Below are positions 44,105 through 52,499 of a stretch of DNA of 61,654 nucleotides, one piece after another. How positions within the stretch are numbered: position 1 is the stretch's first letter; the number at the start of each line of letters is the position of its first letter. The notes under the pieces were generated by a model, which ran no database searches, had not been told where the DNA came from, and worked only from the letters and a program-made list of their open reading frames with translations. The stretch is taken from the NCBI GenBank assembly GCA_012838225.1, contig DUPT01000041.1:1-61654 (forward strand), read 5' to 3'. A program made the position numbers and the translations under genes. Source of the DNA: Tissierellia bacterium. GTDB taxonomy: Bacteria > Bacillota > Clostridia > Peptostreptococcales > Acidaminobacteraceae.

Positions 44105-45341
44105 TGATCCCCTCTAGATTTTGCTCCAGCCCACGTTTTTCCGGCAGGTACAACCAAATATATTTTAACACCATCGAGCCCGCATAGGCCAACATCGTGC
44201 CGAAAAATAAATAATGAAACGCCGACACCCGAAGCTGATCGCCCATCAGCTGACGAAATACCCCTGAAACTGAAGCTGCGATCGCCCAGGTGACATTCCA
44301 GCTGAGGTTATTGAGGGCCGTATAGGCCGGCCGATCAGACAAGGACAGATGGGCCATGGCATAGCTTCCCCAAGCCGGCTGCGTGGCATTCATCAACGCT
44401 CCCCGAGTAAACATCGCCAGGATCACGATCGGCAGATAGCCCGAATAGGCTAAGACCGCCAGAAACGGCAGACTCGACGCCTCGACCACCAGCCCCGTCT
44501 TTAAATGACCCAGTCTTTTGACCAATGCCGGCTGGATCAACACCGTGGCCGCCGTCGCCAACGACGTCCAGCCAAAGAGTGAACCGAGGGTCTTAAAATC
44601 GATAGCAAACTTAGCCTCGATAAACAGATTTAGATAGGGGATGGTCAGTCCCGCCCCAAAGCCGACCAGCATCTGCGGTACGACCAGTCGAAGCATAAGC
44701 GACTTATTCTCGACCGTAAAACGAACACGTTTCGTGACGGCCGAGCCGACTTCATCGTTTGAGATCATCATGATCGCGATCAGTCCGATCAGCTGAAACA
44801 CCGCCGCCGCGATCAGGGCCGCCCGAAGGGCCGGCAGGGAAGCCGGAGAAACCCTCATGGCACCGGCGTACCAATCCGGGATCCTTCCTCCCCAGACATT
44901 GCCTAGAAAGCCGGCCCCGGTCATCAGCGCCATCTGGATCGAAAACAGATGGACCCGGTTGGAATCATCCGTCTCCTTGGCCATAAACGGTGAATTGGCA
45001 ACCATGAGAAAAGCACTGCCAACTCCCTGGAAGAACGATCCGATCAGTGCTACCAGCGGTCCACCCGCCAGCGCAATGATCGTGATGCCTAAGAGCCCCA
45101 TCAGGCTGCCGAGCTTGATCGTTCGGACCTCACCAAACCGGCGCGACAGATAGACGGCCGGCAGACTCAGAGCAGCCGTCGTAAAGGCCGGCAAGGCATT
45201 GACCAAGCCGGTCGCCGAATCCGGCAGACCGAGTGATTTGAGATAGAAGTTGAGGAATAAGAACATAAAGGCCTGACCCAGGCCATGGACAAACGAACCG
45301 ATCAAAAACAGCCACACCCGACGATTGAATCGCAGCGCCAT
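44097..45341 (-). CDS. Major facilitator superfamily transporter
   Basis: The 414-residue protein has twelve hydrophobic segments and MFS-type loops (LSRRFGEVRTIKLGSLMGLLG between TM2 and TM3; NRVHLFSIQMALMTGAGFLG). It begins MALRFNRRVWLFLIGSFVHGLG. The substrate cannot be predicted; sugar or drug export are both possible. It overlaps YitT and so is coupled to it. Confidence 0.85.
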   Translation of the reverse strand: MALRFNRRVWLFLIGSFVHGLGQAFMFLFLNFYLKSLGLPDSATGLVNALPAFTTAALSLPAVYLSRRFGEVRTIKLGSLMGLLGITIIALAGGPLVALIGSFFQGVGSAFLMVANSPFMAKETDDSNRVHLFSIQMALMTGAGFLGNVWGGRIPDWYAGAMRVSPASLPALRAALIAAAVFQLIGLIAIMMISNDEVGSAVTKRVRFTVENKSLMLRLVVPQMLVGFGAGLTIPYLNLFIEAKFAIDFKTLGSLFGWTSLATAATVLIQPALVKRLGHLKTGLVVEASSLPFLAVLAYSGYLPIVILAMFTRGALMNATQPAWGSYAMAHLSLSDRPAYTALNNLSWNVTWAIAASVSGVFRQLMGDQLRVSAFHYLFFGTMLAYAGSMVLKYIWLYLPEKRGLEQNLEGIND

Positions 45342-45446
45342 TTCTCACCCATACCGACAAAGCAAGCTTTGCCCGCCAGCTCCCCGGCTGATCGTAAAAA
45401 AGTCATAGAAAAGTAAGACTTCAGTAAGCAGATTGTCACTTGTGTA

Positions 45447-46184
45447 TTATAGAATGATCCTACCCAGACTCTCACCGGCTCGCACCACTCGGGGCGTATC
45501 ACTGTACAGATCGAGCCGATCCGGCGGAAATACCAAAATGATCGTCGAACCAAAGGAAAAGTAGCCATAGTTTTCCATCTTGACATAATCGACCTGATCC
45601 TTGGCCAGCCTCACGATCGAATTGACATTGAGTGCCCCGACACTGATCATCAAAAACTCACCACCGAGGCTCTCAAACCGACTGATCAGCCGGTGGTTCG
45701 TACCCAGCCCACGGGTCCACTTCAGGCCCCAATCATTGACCGGCCAGGAAAAGCCTCCCAAGCGGTAGTGCTCAAGCTCACGAGCCGCCAGCGGCAGATG
45801 GATCCGGTGATAATCAGCCGGACTCAGGTAGATGATCAGGATCCGGCCGCCATAGAAGGGCGCGGCCTTGGCCTCTGAACCGACCAGACGTGACAAGCGA
45901 TAGGTTTTCCCCTTCACCACAAACCGATCCTGAGGCGAGATCTCCGACACGACCGACAGCCGGCCATCGACCGGCGACACCACAACATCAGCAGCCGGCT
46001 CAAACGGCCGCGCCCCATCGACCAGACAGCGGGTAAAAAAGCTCTCCAGATGGGGGAAGTCTCTCACCGGCCGATCCAGCTCACCAAGCTCCACCTGATA
46101 GTAGCCGGCATACCAGGGAATGATCCTTTTAGACAATTTAGAGCGCGTCAAGCGCTTAAGTAGAACCGATAATAAATTCAACAT
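45447..46184 (-). CDS. psd: Phosphatidylserine decarboxylase
   Basis: The 245-residue proenzyme has VSPVDGRL (catalytic Asp), YHRIHLP, and the self-cleavage site FGST in YFSFGSTIILVF, where cleavage before Ser forms the pyruvoyl group. It converts phosphatidylserine to phosphatidylethanolamine at the membrane. It is divergent from pssA with only 20 bases between the start codons. ATG follows AAGGACAT. Confidence 0.93.
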   Translation of the reverse strand: MLNLLSVLLKRLTRSKLSKRIIPWYAGYYQVELGELDRPVRDFPHLESFFTRCLVDGARPFEPAADVVVSPVDGRLSVVSEISPQDRFVVKGKTYRLSRLVGSEAKAAPFYGGRILIIYLSPADYHRIHLPLAARELEHYRLGGFSWPVNDWGLKWTRGLGTNHRLISRFESLGGEFLMISVGALNVNSIVRLAKDQVDYVKMENYGYFSFGSTIILVFPPDRLDLYSDTPRVVRAGESLGRIIL

Positions 46185-46204
46185 ATGTCCTTATAGGGGG
46201 TTTT

Positions 46205-46726
46205 ATGAAAGTAATTCTATCACGTAATCTGGCCAATGCCATTACTCTAGCCAATATGGGCTTGGGGATCCTGGCCCTGATCATGGCCACCAGCGGCCAA
46301 CTGAGCCTATCGGTCAGCTTGATCCTGATGGCCGGTCTATTCGACCGGTTTGATGGCATGGTGGCTCGTCGGATGAACATCACCTCGGAGCTTGGCGTTC
46401 AGCTGGACTCGCTGAGTGATCTGATCAGCTTTGGCATCTCGCCGGCCCTGATCGTTTTCATCTATAAGTTCTCATCGCATCCCAAGTTTCTGGTGATCGG
46501 ATCGATCGCCACCGTCCTCTACGTACTGTGCGGCGGTCTGCGCTTGGCCCGCTACAATGTCACCGGTACGATCGATGACCATTTCGTCGGTGTGCCGATC
46601 ACGCTCTGCGGCATGCTTCTGGCACTATCACTGCTGTTTGAACGGGTATCACCGATCGTCTACGCCGGCTTTATGATCATCCTGGCCTATCTCATGATCA
46701 GCCATATCCCGATCAGAAAGCGCTGA
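46205..46726 (+). CDS. pssA: CDP-diacylglycerol--serine O-phosphatidyltransferase
   Basis: The 173-residue membrane protein carries the CDP-alcohol phosphotransferase motif DGMVARRMNITSELGVQLDS (fitting DGxxAR...GxxxDxxxD) after RNLANAITLANMGLG. It makes phosphatidylserine from CDP-diacylglycerol and serine, feeding Psd encoded divergently. The 3' end overlaps the convergent methyltransferase gene by 78 bases. The ribosome site (AGGGGG) precedes ATG. Confidence 0.92.
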   Translation: MKVILSRNLANAITLANMGLGILALIMATSGQLSLSVSLILMAGLFDRFDGMVARRMNITSELGVQLDSLSDLISFGISPALIVFIYKFSSHPKFLVIGSIATVLYVLCGGLRLARYNVTGTIDDHFVGVPITLCGMLLALSLLFERVSPIVYAGFMIILAYLMISHIPIRKR

Positions 46727-47308
46727 ACGGGTGGCCACGATCACATGATAGCCGCCGCTACGATCGATCGTCTCGACCCGGTCGTAGATTGCCTGCAGCT
46801 TTCGTTTGGCTGAATCGGCGCCCTGCTTCTTTCGGATCACGATGATCAGCTGTGCCCCGTCTGCCAGATGCTCATAGGCCTGTTCAAACAAGCGATAGAT
46901 CACGGCCTTGCCCGCCCGGATCGGCGGGTTCAGTAGTATGTGATCGAAAACACCGCTCACCTTATCTAAGCCATCGGACACGATGACATCCGCCGCTACG
47001 CCATGGGCCAGGGCATTGGCCTTGGCCAATTCGACCGCTCGGGGATTGACATCGACCATCGTCAAAGCCACCGGCCGGTGCAGACCGATCAGGACTCCGA
47101 CCGGTCCATAGCCGCAGCCCAGATCCAATACTCTCCCTGAGAGCTGATCGATCACCGCCTCGAGCATCACCCGGGAGCCATAATCGAACTGCCGCTTGGA
47201 AAAGACACCGGCATCACTGACAAACGGATAGCTTTTGCCAAAAAAACTGATATCGATCGTAAACGGCTCCGACAAAGTCGACTGATCGGAAGAGAAATAA
47301 TGACTCAT
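46649..47308 (-). CDS. RsmC-like class I SAM methyltransferase
   Basis: The 219-residue protein has SAM motif I LDLGCGYGPVGV, motif II TMVDVNPRAVELA and the catalytic LLNPPIRAGK, matching the C-terminal domain of RsmC (16S rRNA m2G1207) and bacterial single-domain relatives. Its last 25 residues (after YHVIVATRS) run antisense into the end of pssA and are not typical, so the original stop may have been lost. It overlaps the papain-like gene by 4 bases. Confidence 0.88.
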   Translation of the reverse strand: MSHYFSSDQSTLSEPFTIDISFFGKSYPFVSDAGVFSKRQFDYGSRVMLEAVIDQLSGRVLDLGCGYGPVGVLIGLHRPVALTMVDVNPRAVELAKANALAHGVAADVIVSDGLDKVSGVFDHILLNPPIRAGKAVIYRLFEQAYEHLADGAQLIIVIRKKQGADSAKRKLQAIYDRVETIDRSGGYHVIVATRSALSDRDMADHEIGQDDHKAGVDDR

Positions 47309-47880
47309 GCTGCTTTTAGCCTCCCTAAGCGAAAGATGGTGGCGCCGAAGTAAAGCTCCTTTAACGGGAGCTTCTCCTCCGCTCCCCAGGTCGAGAGCTG
47401 AAGTAGAAAGCCGTCTTCTTCAAAGCCGGTGATCGTCATATAGTGATTGTTGTAGCGCTTGAGCCGGCGATGCCCGATCAGGAGCACGATCACCGGATCC
47501 GCTTGACTGATGCTTCGCCGGATAAACTCTTCGGCGGCTAAATAGCTGTTTGCTCTAAACAGCTCCGGCTCTCGGTCGATGTCAAAGATCTCCAGATACT
47601 GAGCTAACCGATGCATATACTGTTTAAAAAACGGCAGCCCCAAGGTATTCTCCGGGGCAAAGGGGTTGAATAGATGAAGGGGTGATAGCCAGTGATAGAG
47701 GCTATCGACTGCGACCATATAGGTGTCTTTGGACACGGTCTCAATGCCCCGGTAGTAGTGGACCAGATTGGCGGCAGCGATCACCCCACAGCCCCCGGCA
47801 GCATGTCTTTTTTCTCTCATCCAGGCTTGATTTCCGCCAAAGTACGTGTTGTCGATCAGCGGAAAGTTTTTGATTTTCAT
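47305..47880 (-). CDS. Papain-like/C39-like protein of unknown function
   Basis: The 191-residue cytosolic protein has AAGGCGVIAAANLVHYY, like the Cys-containing helix of papain-fold peptidases, and NNHYMTITGFEEDGF, like the His strand. This suggests a cysteine protease fold, but the catalytic Gln and Asn are not clear. No signal peptide is present. ATG at 47878-47880 with AGAGGT before it is chosen over an upstream in-frame codon. The neighbours (methyltransferase and DnaA-box cluster) give no hint to its role. Confidence 0.6.
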   Translation of the reverse strand: MKIKNFPLIDNTYFGGNQAWMREKRHAAGGCGVIAAANLVHYYRGIETVSKDTYMVAVDSLYHWLSPLHLFNPFAPENTLGLPFFKQYMHRLAQYLEIFDIDREPELFRANSYLAAEEFIRRSISQADPVIVLLIGHRRLKRYNNHYMTITGFEEDGFLLQLSTWGAEEKLPLKELYFGATIFRLGRLKAA

Positions 47881-47913
47881 ACGATCAGACCTCTCAGCGA
47901 TCCGAGGACGGCT

Positions 47914-48014
47914 TGTGGACACTTCTGTGGACTACTTGAGCCTCAAAAGGCCGATATGGTGGGAATAGCGAAAAGTTATCCCCATTATCCACAGCTTATC
48001 CACAGTTATCCAGC
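47914..48014. promoter_or_regulatory. DnaA-box cluster
   Basis: Two perfect boxes TTATCCACA are at 47985-47993 and 47996-48004, with near matches TTATCCCCA at 47976-47984 and TTATCCAGC at 48006-48014, spaced 9-11 bases. On the other strand TGTGGACAC (47914) and TGTGGACTA (47926) are two mismatches away. The cluster overlaps the 3' end of tsaD. Confidence 0.8.
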
Positions 48015-48994
48015 GATAAATTGGGTTTGGCATTAAGTGTTAAAGGCGAACGTTTCTCGGATTGAAGCATATAATATCCGCTTGAAGCGATCATAGCCGC
48101 ATTATCGGTACAGTATTTAAGCGGCGGAAACCGCAGATCGATCGCAAGCGATGACAAGCGCTGTCTGAGTCTTTGATTGGCCGCCACCCCGCCGGCAATG
48201 ACCAAGGTCTTAGCCTCGGTCTGAAGAATAGCCCGCTTGATCTTGGTCTCGACCACATCGAAGGCCCGCTCCTGAAACGAATGCGCGATATCAGCCCGAG
48301 CTGCTTCGGTATCAGCCGGATGCTTCTGGAGATGATTTCGAATCGCACTCTTCATGCCGGAGAACGAGAAGTCCAAGGAGTCTTCTTCAAGCAGGGCCAT
48401 CGGAAAGTTATGGCGATCCTGACCCAATAGGGCCAGCTTCTCCACCTCCGGTCCCCCGGGATAAGGCAGATCCAGCATCCGGGCCACTTTATCAAAGGCC
48501 TCGCCCAGCGCGTCATCTCGCGTCCCACCGAGCAATTCATACTCGCCATAGTCTGTCACATGATAGAAATGAGAATGGCCACCCGATACGATCAGTGCCA
48601 AAAAGGGCGGTGTCAGGTCGGAAAAGGCCAGATAGTTGGCACAGATATGGCCATCGAGATGGTGGACCCCCAGCAGCGGGATACCCAGTCCAAAGCTATA
48701 GGCCTTGGCAAAGCTCAGTCCCACCAGTAGTGGTCCAACCAGACCTGGTCCTTGGGTGACCGCGATCCCGGATAATTCATCTGGTGATATGCCCGATTCC
48801 TCCAAGGCGGTCTCGACGACATGACGAATCACCTCGACGTGTTTACGTGAGGCGATCTCAGGTACGACCCCGCCATAAGCCCGGTGGATCGGGATCTGAG
48901 AATAAACGATATTACTTAAGACGTGCCGGCCATCCTCGACGACGGCGGCCGCCGTTTCATCACAACTGGTTTCAATACCTAGAATATAGCTCAT
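47996..48994 (-). CDS. tsaD: tRNA N6-adenosine threonylcarbamoyltransferase
   Basis: The 332-residue protein begins MSYILGIETSCDETAAAVVEDG and has the metal-binding HLDGHICA-type motif, IVSGGHSHFYHV, and EAFDKVARML. It transfers threonylcarbamoyl to A37 of ANN-decoding tRNAs together with TsaB and TsaE, which are encoded at 51.5-52.5 kb. Its final codons lie within a DnaA-box cluster. Confidence 0.97.
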   Translation of the reverse strand: MSYILGIETSCDETAAAVVEDGRHVLSNIVYSQIPIHRAYGGVVPEIASRKHVEVIRHVVETALEESGISPDELSGIAVTQGPGLVGPLLVGLSFAKAYSFGLGIPLLGVHHLDGHICANYLAFSDLTPPFLALIVSGGHSHFYHVTDYGEYELLGGTRDDALGEAFDKVARMLDLPYPGGPEVEKLALLGQDRHNFPMALLEEDSLDFSFSGMKSAIRNHLQKHPADTEAARADIAHSFQERAFDVVETKIKRAILQTEAKTLVIAGGVAANQRLRQRLSSLAIDLRFPPLKYCTDNAAMIASSGYYMLQSEKRSPLTLNAKPNLSLDNCG

Positions 48995-49035
48995 AGCCTG
49001 TTACTCCTGTTTTTAATCATACCACAGCATAGGAA

Positions 49036-49058
49036 ATTCTGATTCAGAATGATATAAT
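49036..49058 (+). promoter_or_regulatory. Promoter and palindromic operator of the ABC pair
   Basis: ATTCTGA-T-TCAGAAT (49036-49050) is a perfect 7-base inverted repeat that ends two bases before a consensus -10 TATAAT (49053-49058). A repressor bound here would block the promoter. Confidence 0.6.
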
Positions 49059-49076
49059 CAGACCGAGGGAACAATC

Positions 49077-49763
49077 ATGAAACTGATCGTCCAAGACATC
49101 CATAAAAGCTTCAAAGATGTGTCTGTCTTAAAGGGTGCGTCCGAGACCTTTGAGGCCGGTATCATCCATGGTCTGATCGGCCGCAATGGGGCCGGTAAGA
49201 CGACACTCTTTCATATCATCTATCACGAGCTGACGGCCGATAGCGGCCAGATCCTGATCGAGACCGATGGCATCACCCAGCCACTCCAGCGCCGAGACGT
49301 CGGGATGCTGTTCTCAGAACCGCTGCTCCCGGATTTTTTGACTGCCTATGAATTCATCAAATTCTTCTCCGAAGCCCAGGGCAAGGACGTGGCCTTTGAT
49401 TTGATGTTTGATGAATTTGATCTAAGCGAGCAGGACCGTCACCGCCTGATGAAGGACTACTCGCACGGCATGAAGAATAAGGTCATGCTGATGATGCTCT
49501 TTATCCAGCGACCCAAGGTCATCCTCCTCGATGAACCATTGACATCGCTTGATATCGTCGTGGCGGCTCAAATGAAGCAGTGGCTCAGACGCCTTAAGAC
49601 CGATCATATCCTGCTCCTAAGCACTCATGTGTTGGATCTGGCAAGAGATCTGTGTGACCGGATCGTCTTTTTGCACCACGGCGAGCTAAGTGAGCTGGAG
49701 CCCGCCAAGCTCCATCAGGCCGACTTCGAGCAGAGCATCATCGAGGCCTTGAGCGATGCCTAG
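49077..49763 (+). CDS. ABC transporter ATP-binding protein
   Basis: The 228-residue ATPase has Walker A GRNGAGKTTLF, a signature variant YSHGMKNKVML, Walker B KVILLDEPLTSLD and H-loop LLSTHVL. The MKNK signature is typical of exporter ATPases of the bacitracin/lantibiotic type. It overlaps the next gene, a large membrane partner, by 8 bases. A palindromic operator sits at the promoter. Confidence 0.88.
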   Translation: MKLIVQDIHKSFKDVSVLKGASETFEAGIIHGLIGRNGAGKTTLFHIIYHELTADSGQILIETDGITQPLQRRDVGMLFSEPLLPDFLTAYEFIKFFSEAQGKDVAFDLMFDEFDLSEQDRHRLMKDYSHGMKNKVMLMMLFIQRPKVILLDEPLTSLDIVVAAQMKQWLRRLKTDHILLLSTHVLDLARDLCDRIVFLHHGELSELEPAKLHQADFEQSIIEALSDA

Positions 49764-51384
49764 GACCTTTCTTCTCATCCTCGAATACGCGGCCATGCGA
49801 AGCGCCAACTACCTGATCTATTTTCTCCAAAAGATCCCGCTACTAGGCAAGAAGATCCCGAATCGCTGGTATCGAGCCGAGAGCAAGGATCTGATCTATT
49901 GGTTAGGCGCATTCGTTGGTCAGCTGAAAAACATCCTGGGAAAGACGGCCTATATCGCCATCATGCTTGGGCTACCAAGCCTGCTCTATTTAGCGATCAA
50001 AGACCATGAACCGACACCGGAACGGCTGGTCGAGTATGGCCTGTTCTTCTTTATGGTCCTCAATCTCTTCCTGGCCAGACTGCCCAACCCGATTTTTCTA
50101 GCCCCCAGAGCCTTGATCGATTATGAGCTGGTCAAGCTCTCCCGAATCGATGAGAAGCAGTACTACCTGATCCAGCTACTGATCCATGGTCTAAACACAA
50201 GCCTTGTCATGACGCTTGTCCTGCTGGTCTTCAATATCTTCCTTCCCATCGGGACACTCAATGTCTGGCTGCTGGGCGTGTTGCACCTGGCTTATCGCTG
50301 GCTGTTTGAAGCCATCAATCTAAAGCTTTATCAGCGCTTTGACTATGATCCGCAGGTGCCGGAGATCAAAAATATCGTATACGCCCTCCTCCCGCTCATC
50401 GTAGCCTATGGCCTGCCCCTGCTACTACCTGATGTCCGTTTCGCCGGCTTTATCCTTCACCCCATCTTCATTGGAGTGAGCGTCGTCTTGGGACTCATCA
50501 GTCTGAGCTATATCCTGCGCTTTCCCGACTATGTCCGCTTGGCCAACGATAAGATCAACCTTGAGCAGATCAGGCAGCGACTGGCGGCGGTCGGTGATGT
50601 CCAAAAGATGGGCGGAGCGGTGAAGGACAAGGATATCCTCCTCGACATCCCGGCCAAAAAACTCGAGGGTCTAACGGACTACGACTACCTCCATCAGATT
50701 TTCTTTGAGCGCTACTCACCGACCCTTCGCCGAGGACGCCGCTGGCGAAGCCTGGCCTACCTGGCGGCCTTTGGCGCCGCCATGATCACCGGCTATTTCT
50801 TTCGGGATGGCTTGGCCGATCGGATCCCGACCCTATCAAAGGCCCTGGTGCAGTTTAGTTTCTACTACTTCTACTTTATCGGTTCCTATGGGGAACGCTT
50901 CACGAAGATCTTGTTTTTGAACATGGACTATCACCTGCTGCCCTACTCGTTCTTTCGTGAACCCGAGGCTGTCACGAAGAGCCTGAAGATCCGGTTCAAA
51001 AAGCTGATGGCACTGGGCCTCGTTCCGACGCTACTGCTTTGCGCCCTGTTTACCCTCTGGGCCCTGATCTTTGGCGGTCGGCAGCACTGGCCGGATATCC
51101 TGCTCGTGAACGCTGTCTTTATTGTGCTGACGATCTTCTTCAACCTCCACCACCTGATCATCTATCACACCTTCCAGCCGTACAACAAAAACATGCAGGT
51201 GAAGAGCCCCCTCACGGTCGGCATAAACTTTGTCATCTATATCATCACCTTTGCCTTATGGCGCACCAATAACCTGCCCACCCCGGTCTATCTCATCGTC
51301 TTAGTGATCATGATCATCTATGTTATCGGAGGCATCCAACTGATGAAGCGCTTGGCCCCCAAAAACTTTAAGCTAAAGACCTAG
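49756..51384 (+). CDS. Putative ABC transporter membrane subunit
   Basis: The 542-residue protein has about twelve to thirteen hydrophobic segments arranged in two sets around a cytosolic stretch (YVRLANDKINLEQIRQRL...LEGLTDYDYLHQIFFERYSPT). It is coupled to the ATPase gene by an 8-base overlap. Such large permeases resemble ABC-2-like exporters; the substrate is unknown. The gene ends in a long-stem terminator. Confidence 0.75.
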   Translation: MPRTFLLILEYAAMRSANYLIYFLQKIPLLGKKIPNRWYRAESKDLIYWLGAFVGQLKNILGKTAYIAIMLGLPSLLYLAIKDHEPTPERLVEYGLFFFMVLNLFLARLPNPIFLAPRALIDYELVKLSRIDEKQYYLIQLLIHGLNTSLVMTLVLLVFNIFLPIGTLNVWLLGVLHLAYRWLFEAINLKLYQRFDYDPQVPEIKNIVYALLPLIVAYGLPLLLPDVRFAGFILHPIFIGVSVVLGLISLSYILRFPDYVRLANDKINLEQIRQRLAAVGDVQKMGGAVKDKDILLDIPAKKLEGLTDYDYLHQIFFERYSPTLRRGRRWRSLAYLAAFGAAMITGYFFRDGLADRIPTLSKALVQFSFYYFYFIGSYGERFTKILFLNMDYHLLPYSFFREPEAVTKSLKIRFKKLMALGLVPTLLLCALFTLWALIFGGRQHWPDILLVNAVFIVLTIFFNLHHLIIYHTFQPYNKNMQVKSPLTVGINFVIYIITFALWRTNNLPTPVYLIVLVIMIIYVIGGIQLMKRLAPKNFKLKT

Positions 51385-51408
51385 ACAACATTATATTCAA
51401 TCAAGTAA

Positions 51409-51458
51409 AAGCCTCTTCACGTCAGTAGTCTAAGACTTTCCGTGAAGAGGCTTCCTTT
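51409..51458 (+). terminator. Terminator of the ABC pair
   Basis: AAGCCTCTTCACG (51409-51421) pairs with CGTGAAGAGGCTT (51441-51453) over a 19-base loop and is followed by CCTTTATT. It may also serve the convergent tsaB transcript. Confidence 0.75.
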
Positions 51459-51474
51459 ATTCCATCTCATTGCC

Positions 51475-52095
51475 CTAGGGTGAGTCGATTCCTTTGGCTT
51501 CAGCCTCGGCTTGAGTCATCCGAAGATAGCGCGGTGTGATGTCTGTTCGATACACGCCCGCCAGGTAGGCTTGGATGGCTCCCTTGGCGTACTGGGTATT
51601 CTCGACTACCCGAACACCGGCTCGGTCGGCAAATTCCTCGATCCCCTCACCGGTGAAAACTACTGATTGATTGTGTATCACCTCAAGAAACTCCTCAAAC
51701 GGCAGGTTGGCTTCCTCAAAGTGAAAATCTCCATAGCAGGCGGCATAGACCCGGTCTCTTCTGGCATCGATCAACGGACAGACCGTTTTCTCGTTCAGGT
51801 AGCTTCTGGCCTGAAGGCTTGACACGCCGTAGACCGGAATGTCCAGCGCACTGGCCAGACCGAGTGCGGTCGAGATCCCAATCCTAAGACCGGTAAAGGA
51901 GCCGGGACCCAGGCTGACTACGATCTCGTCCACCTGTTGGATGGCTCGACCGGCTTCTTGTAGGATCTCATCGATCATCGGCATCAGCCGGGCGGCATGA
52001 CCATTGGGCGCCGGATCCGACTTTTCCCAATACTCACCGCCGATATAGAGGGCCACACTGCAAAACTTTGTCGCCGTATCAAAGGCCAGGATCAT
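51475..52095 (-). CDS. tsaB: tRNA threonylcarbamoyladenosine biosynthesis protein TsaB
   Basis: The 206-residue ASKHA-fold protein begins MILAFDTATKFCSVAL and has VVSLGPGSFTGLRIG. It is the scaffold that binds TsaD for t6A formation. The ATG with GGAGG six bases before it lies inside the tsaE end (17-base overlap). It is the last gene of the prfB operon. Confidence 0.95.
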   Translation of the reverse strand: MILAFDTATKFCSVALYIGGEYWEKSDPAPNGHAARLMPMIDEILQEAGRAIQQVDEIVVSLGPGSFTGLRIGISTALGLASALDIPVYGVSSLQARSYLNEKTVCPLIDARRDRVYAACYGDFHFEEANLPFEEFLEVIHNQSVVFTGEGIEEFADRAGVRVVENTQYAKGAIQAYLAGVYRTDITPRYLRMTQAEAEAKGIDSP

Positions 52096-52495
52096 CTGCT
52101 TCCTCCCATTCAAACACCCGCTCATCTCCATCAAAGCGAATGCTCAGTCGTAGCGCATTCTCCGGCAGTAGGTCGCCGGCCACCTCCGGCCACTCGATCA
52201 ATACATGATCGGCATCCAGGTAGTCATCGAACCCGATATGGTAGAGCTCCTCCTCATCCTCGATCCGGTAGAGATCCATATGGACAAACGATACCGGCTC
52301 AGGGTAGTGCTTAACGATCGAGAAGGTGGGCGATGTCACCGGTTCAGTAATGCCCAGGCTCTCGGCAAAGAAACGGGTGAAGGTGGTTTTCCCGGCACCC
52401 AAATCACCCTCCAGCAAAATGATCGGAGGGCGCTTTTTGGCCATGGCCTGAGCCAATTGTTTGGTGTCCTCTAGGGAACGGGAACGATACTCCAT
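52079..52495 (-). CDS. tsaE: tRNA threonylcarbamoyladenosine biosynthesis protein TsaE
   Basis: The 138-residue P-loop ATPase has LLEGDLGAGKTTFTRFF, SPTFSIVKHY and MDLYRI. It stimulates turnover of the TsaBD complex. It is located between the TraX-like gene and tsaB, overlapping the latter. Confidence 0.95.
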   Translation of the reverse strand: MEYRSRSLEDTKQLAQAMAKKRPPIILLEGDLGAGKTTFTRFFAESLGITEPVTSPTFSIVKHYPEPVSFVHMDLYRIEDEEELYHIGFDDYLDADHVLIEWPEVAGDLLPENALRLSIRFDGDERVFEWEEADDPGL

Positions 52496-52499
52496 AAGC

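Noticed and set aside
47914..48014. Chromosome replication origin
   Set aside because: DnaA boxes are present, but there is no dnaA, dnaN, recF or rnpA nearby and no obvious AT-rich unwinding region.
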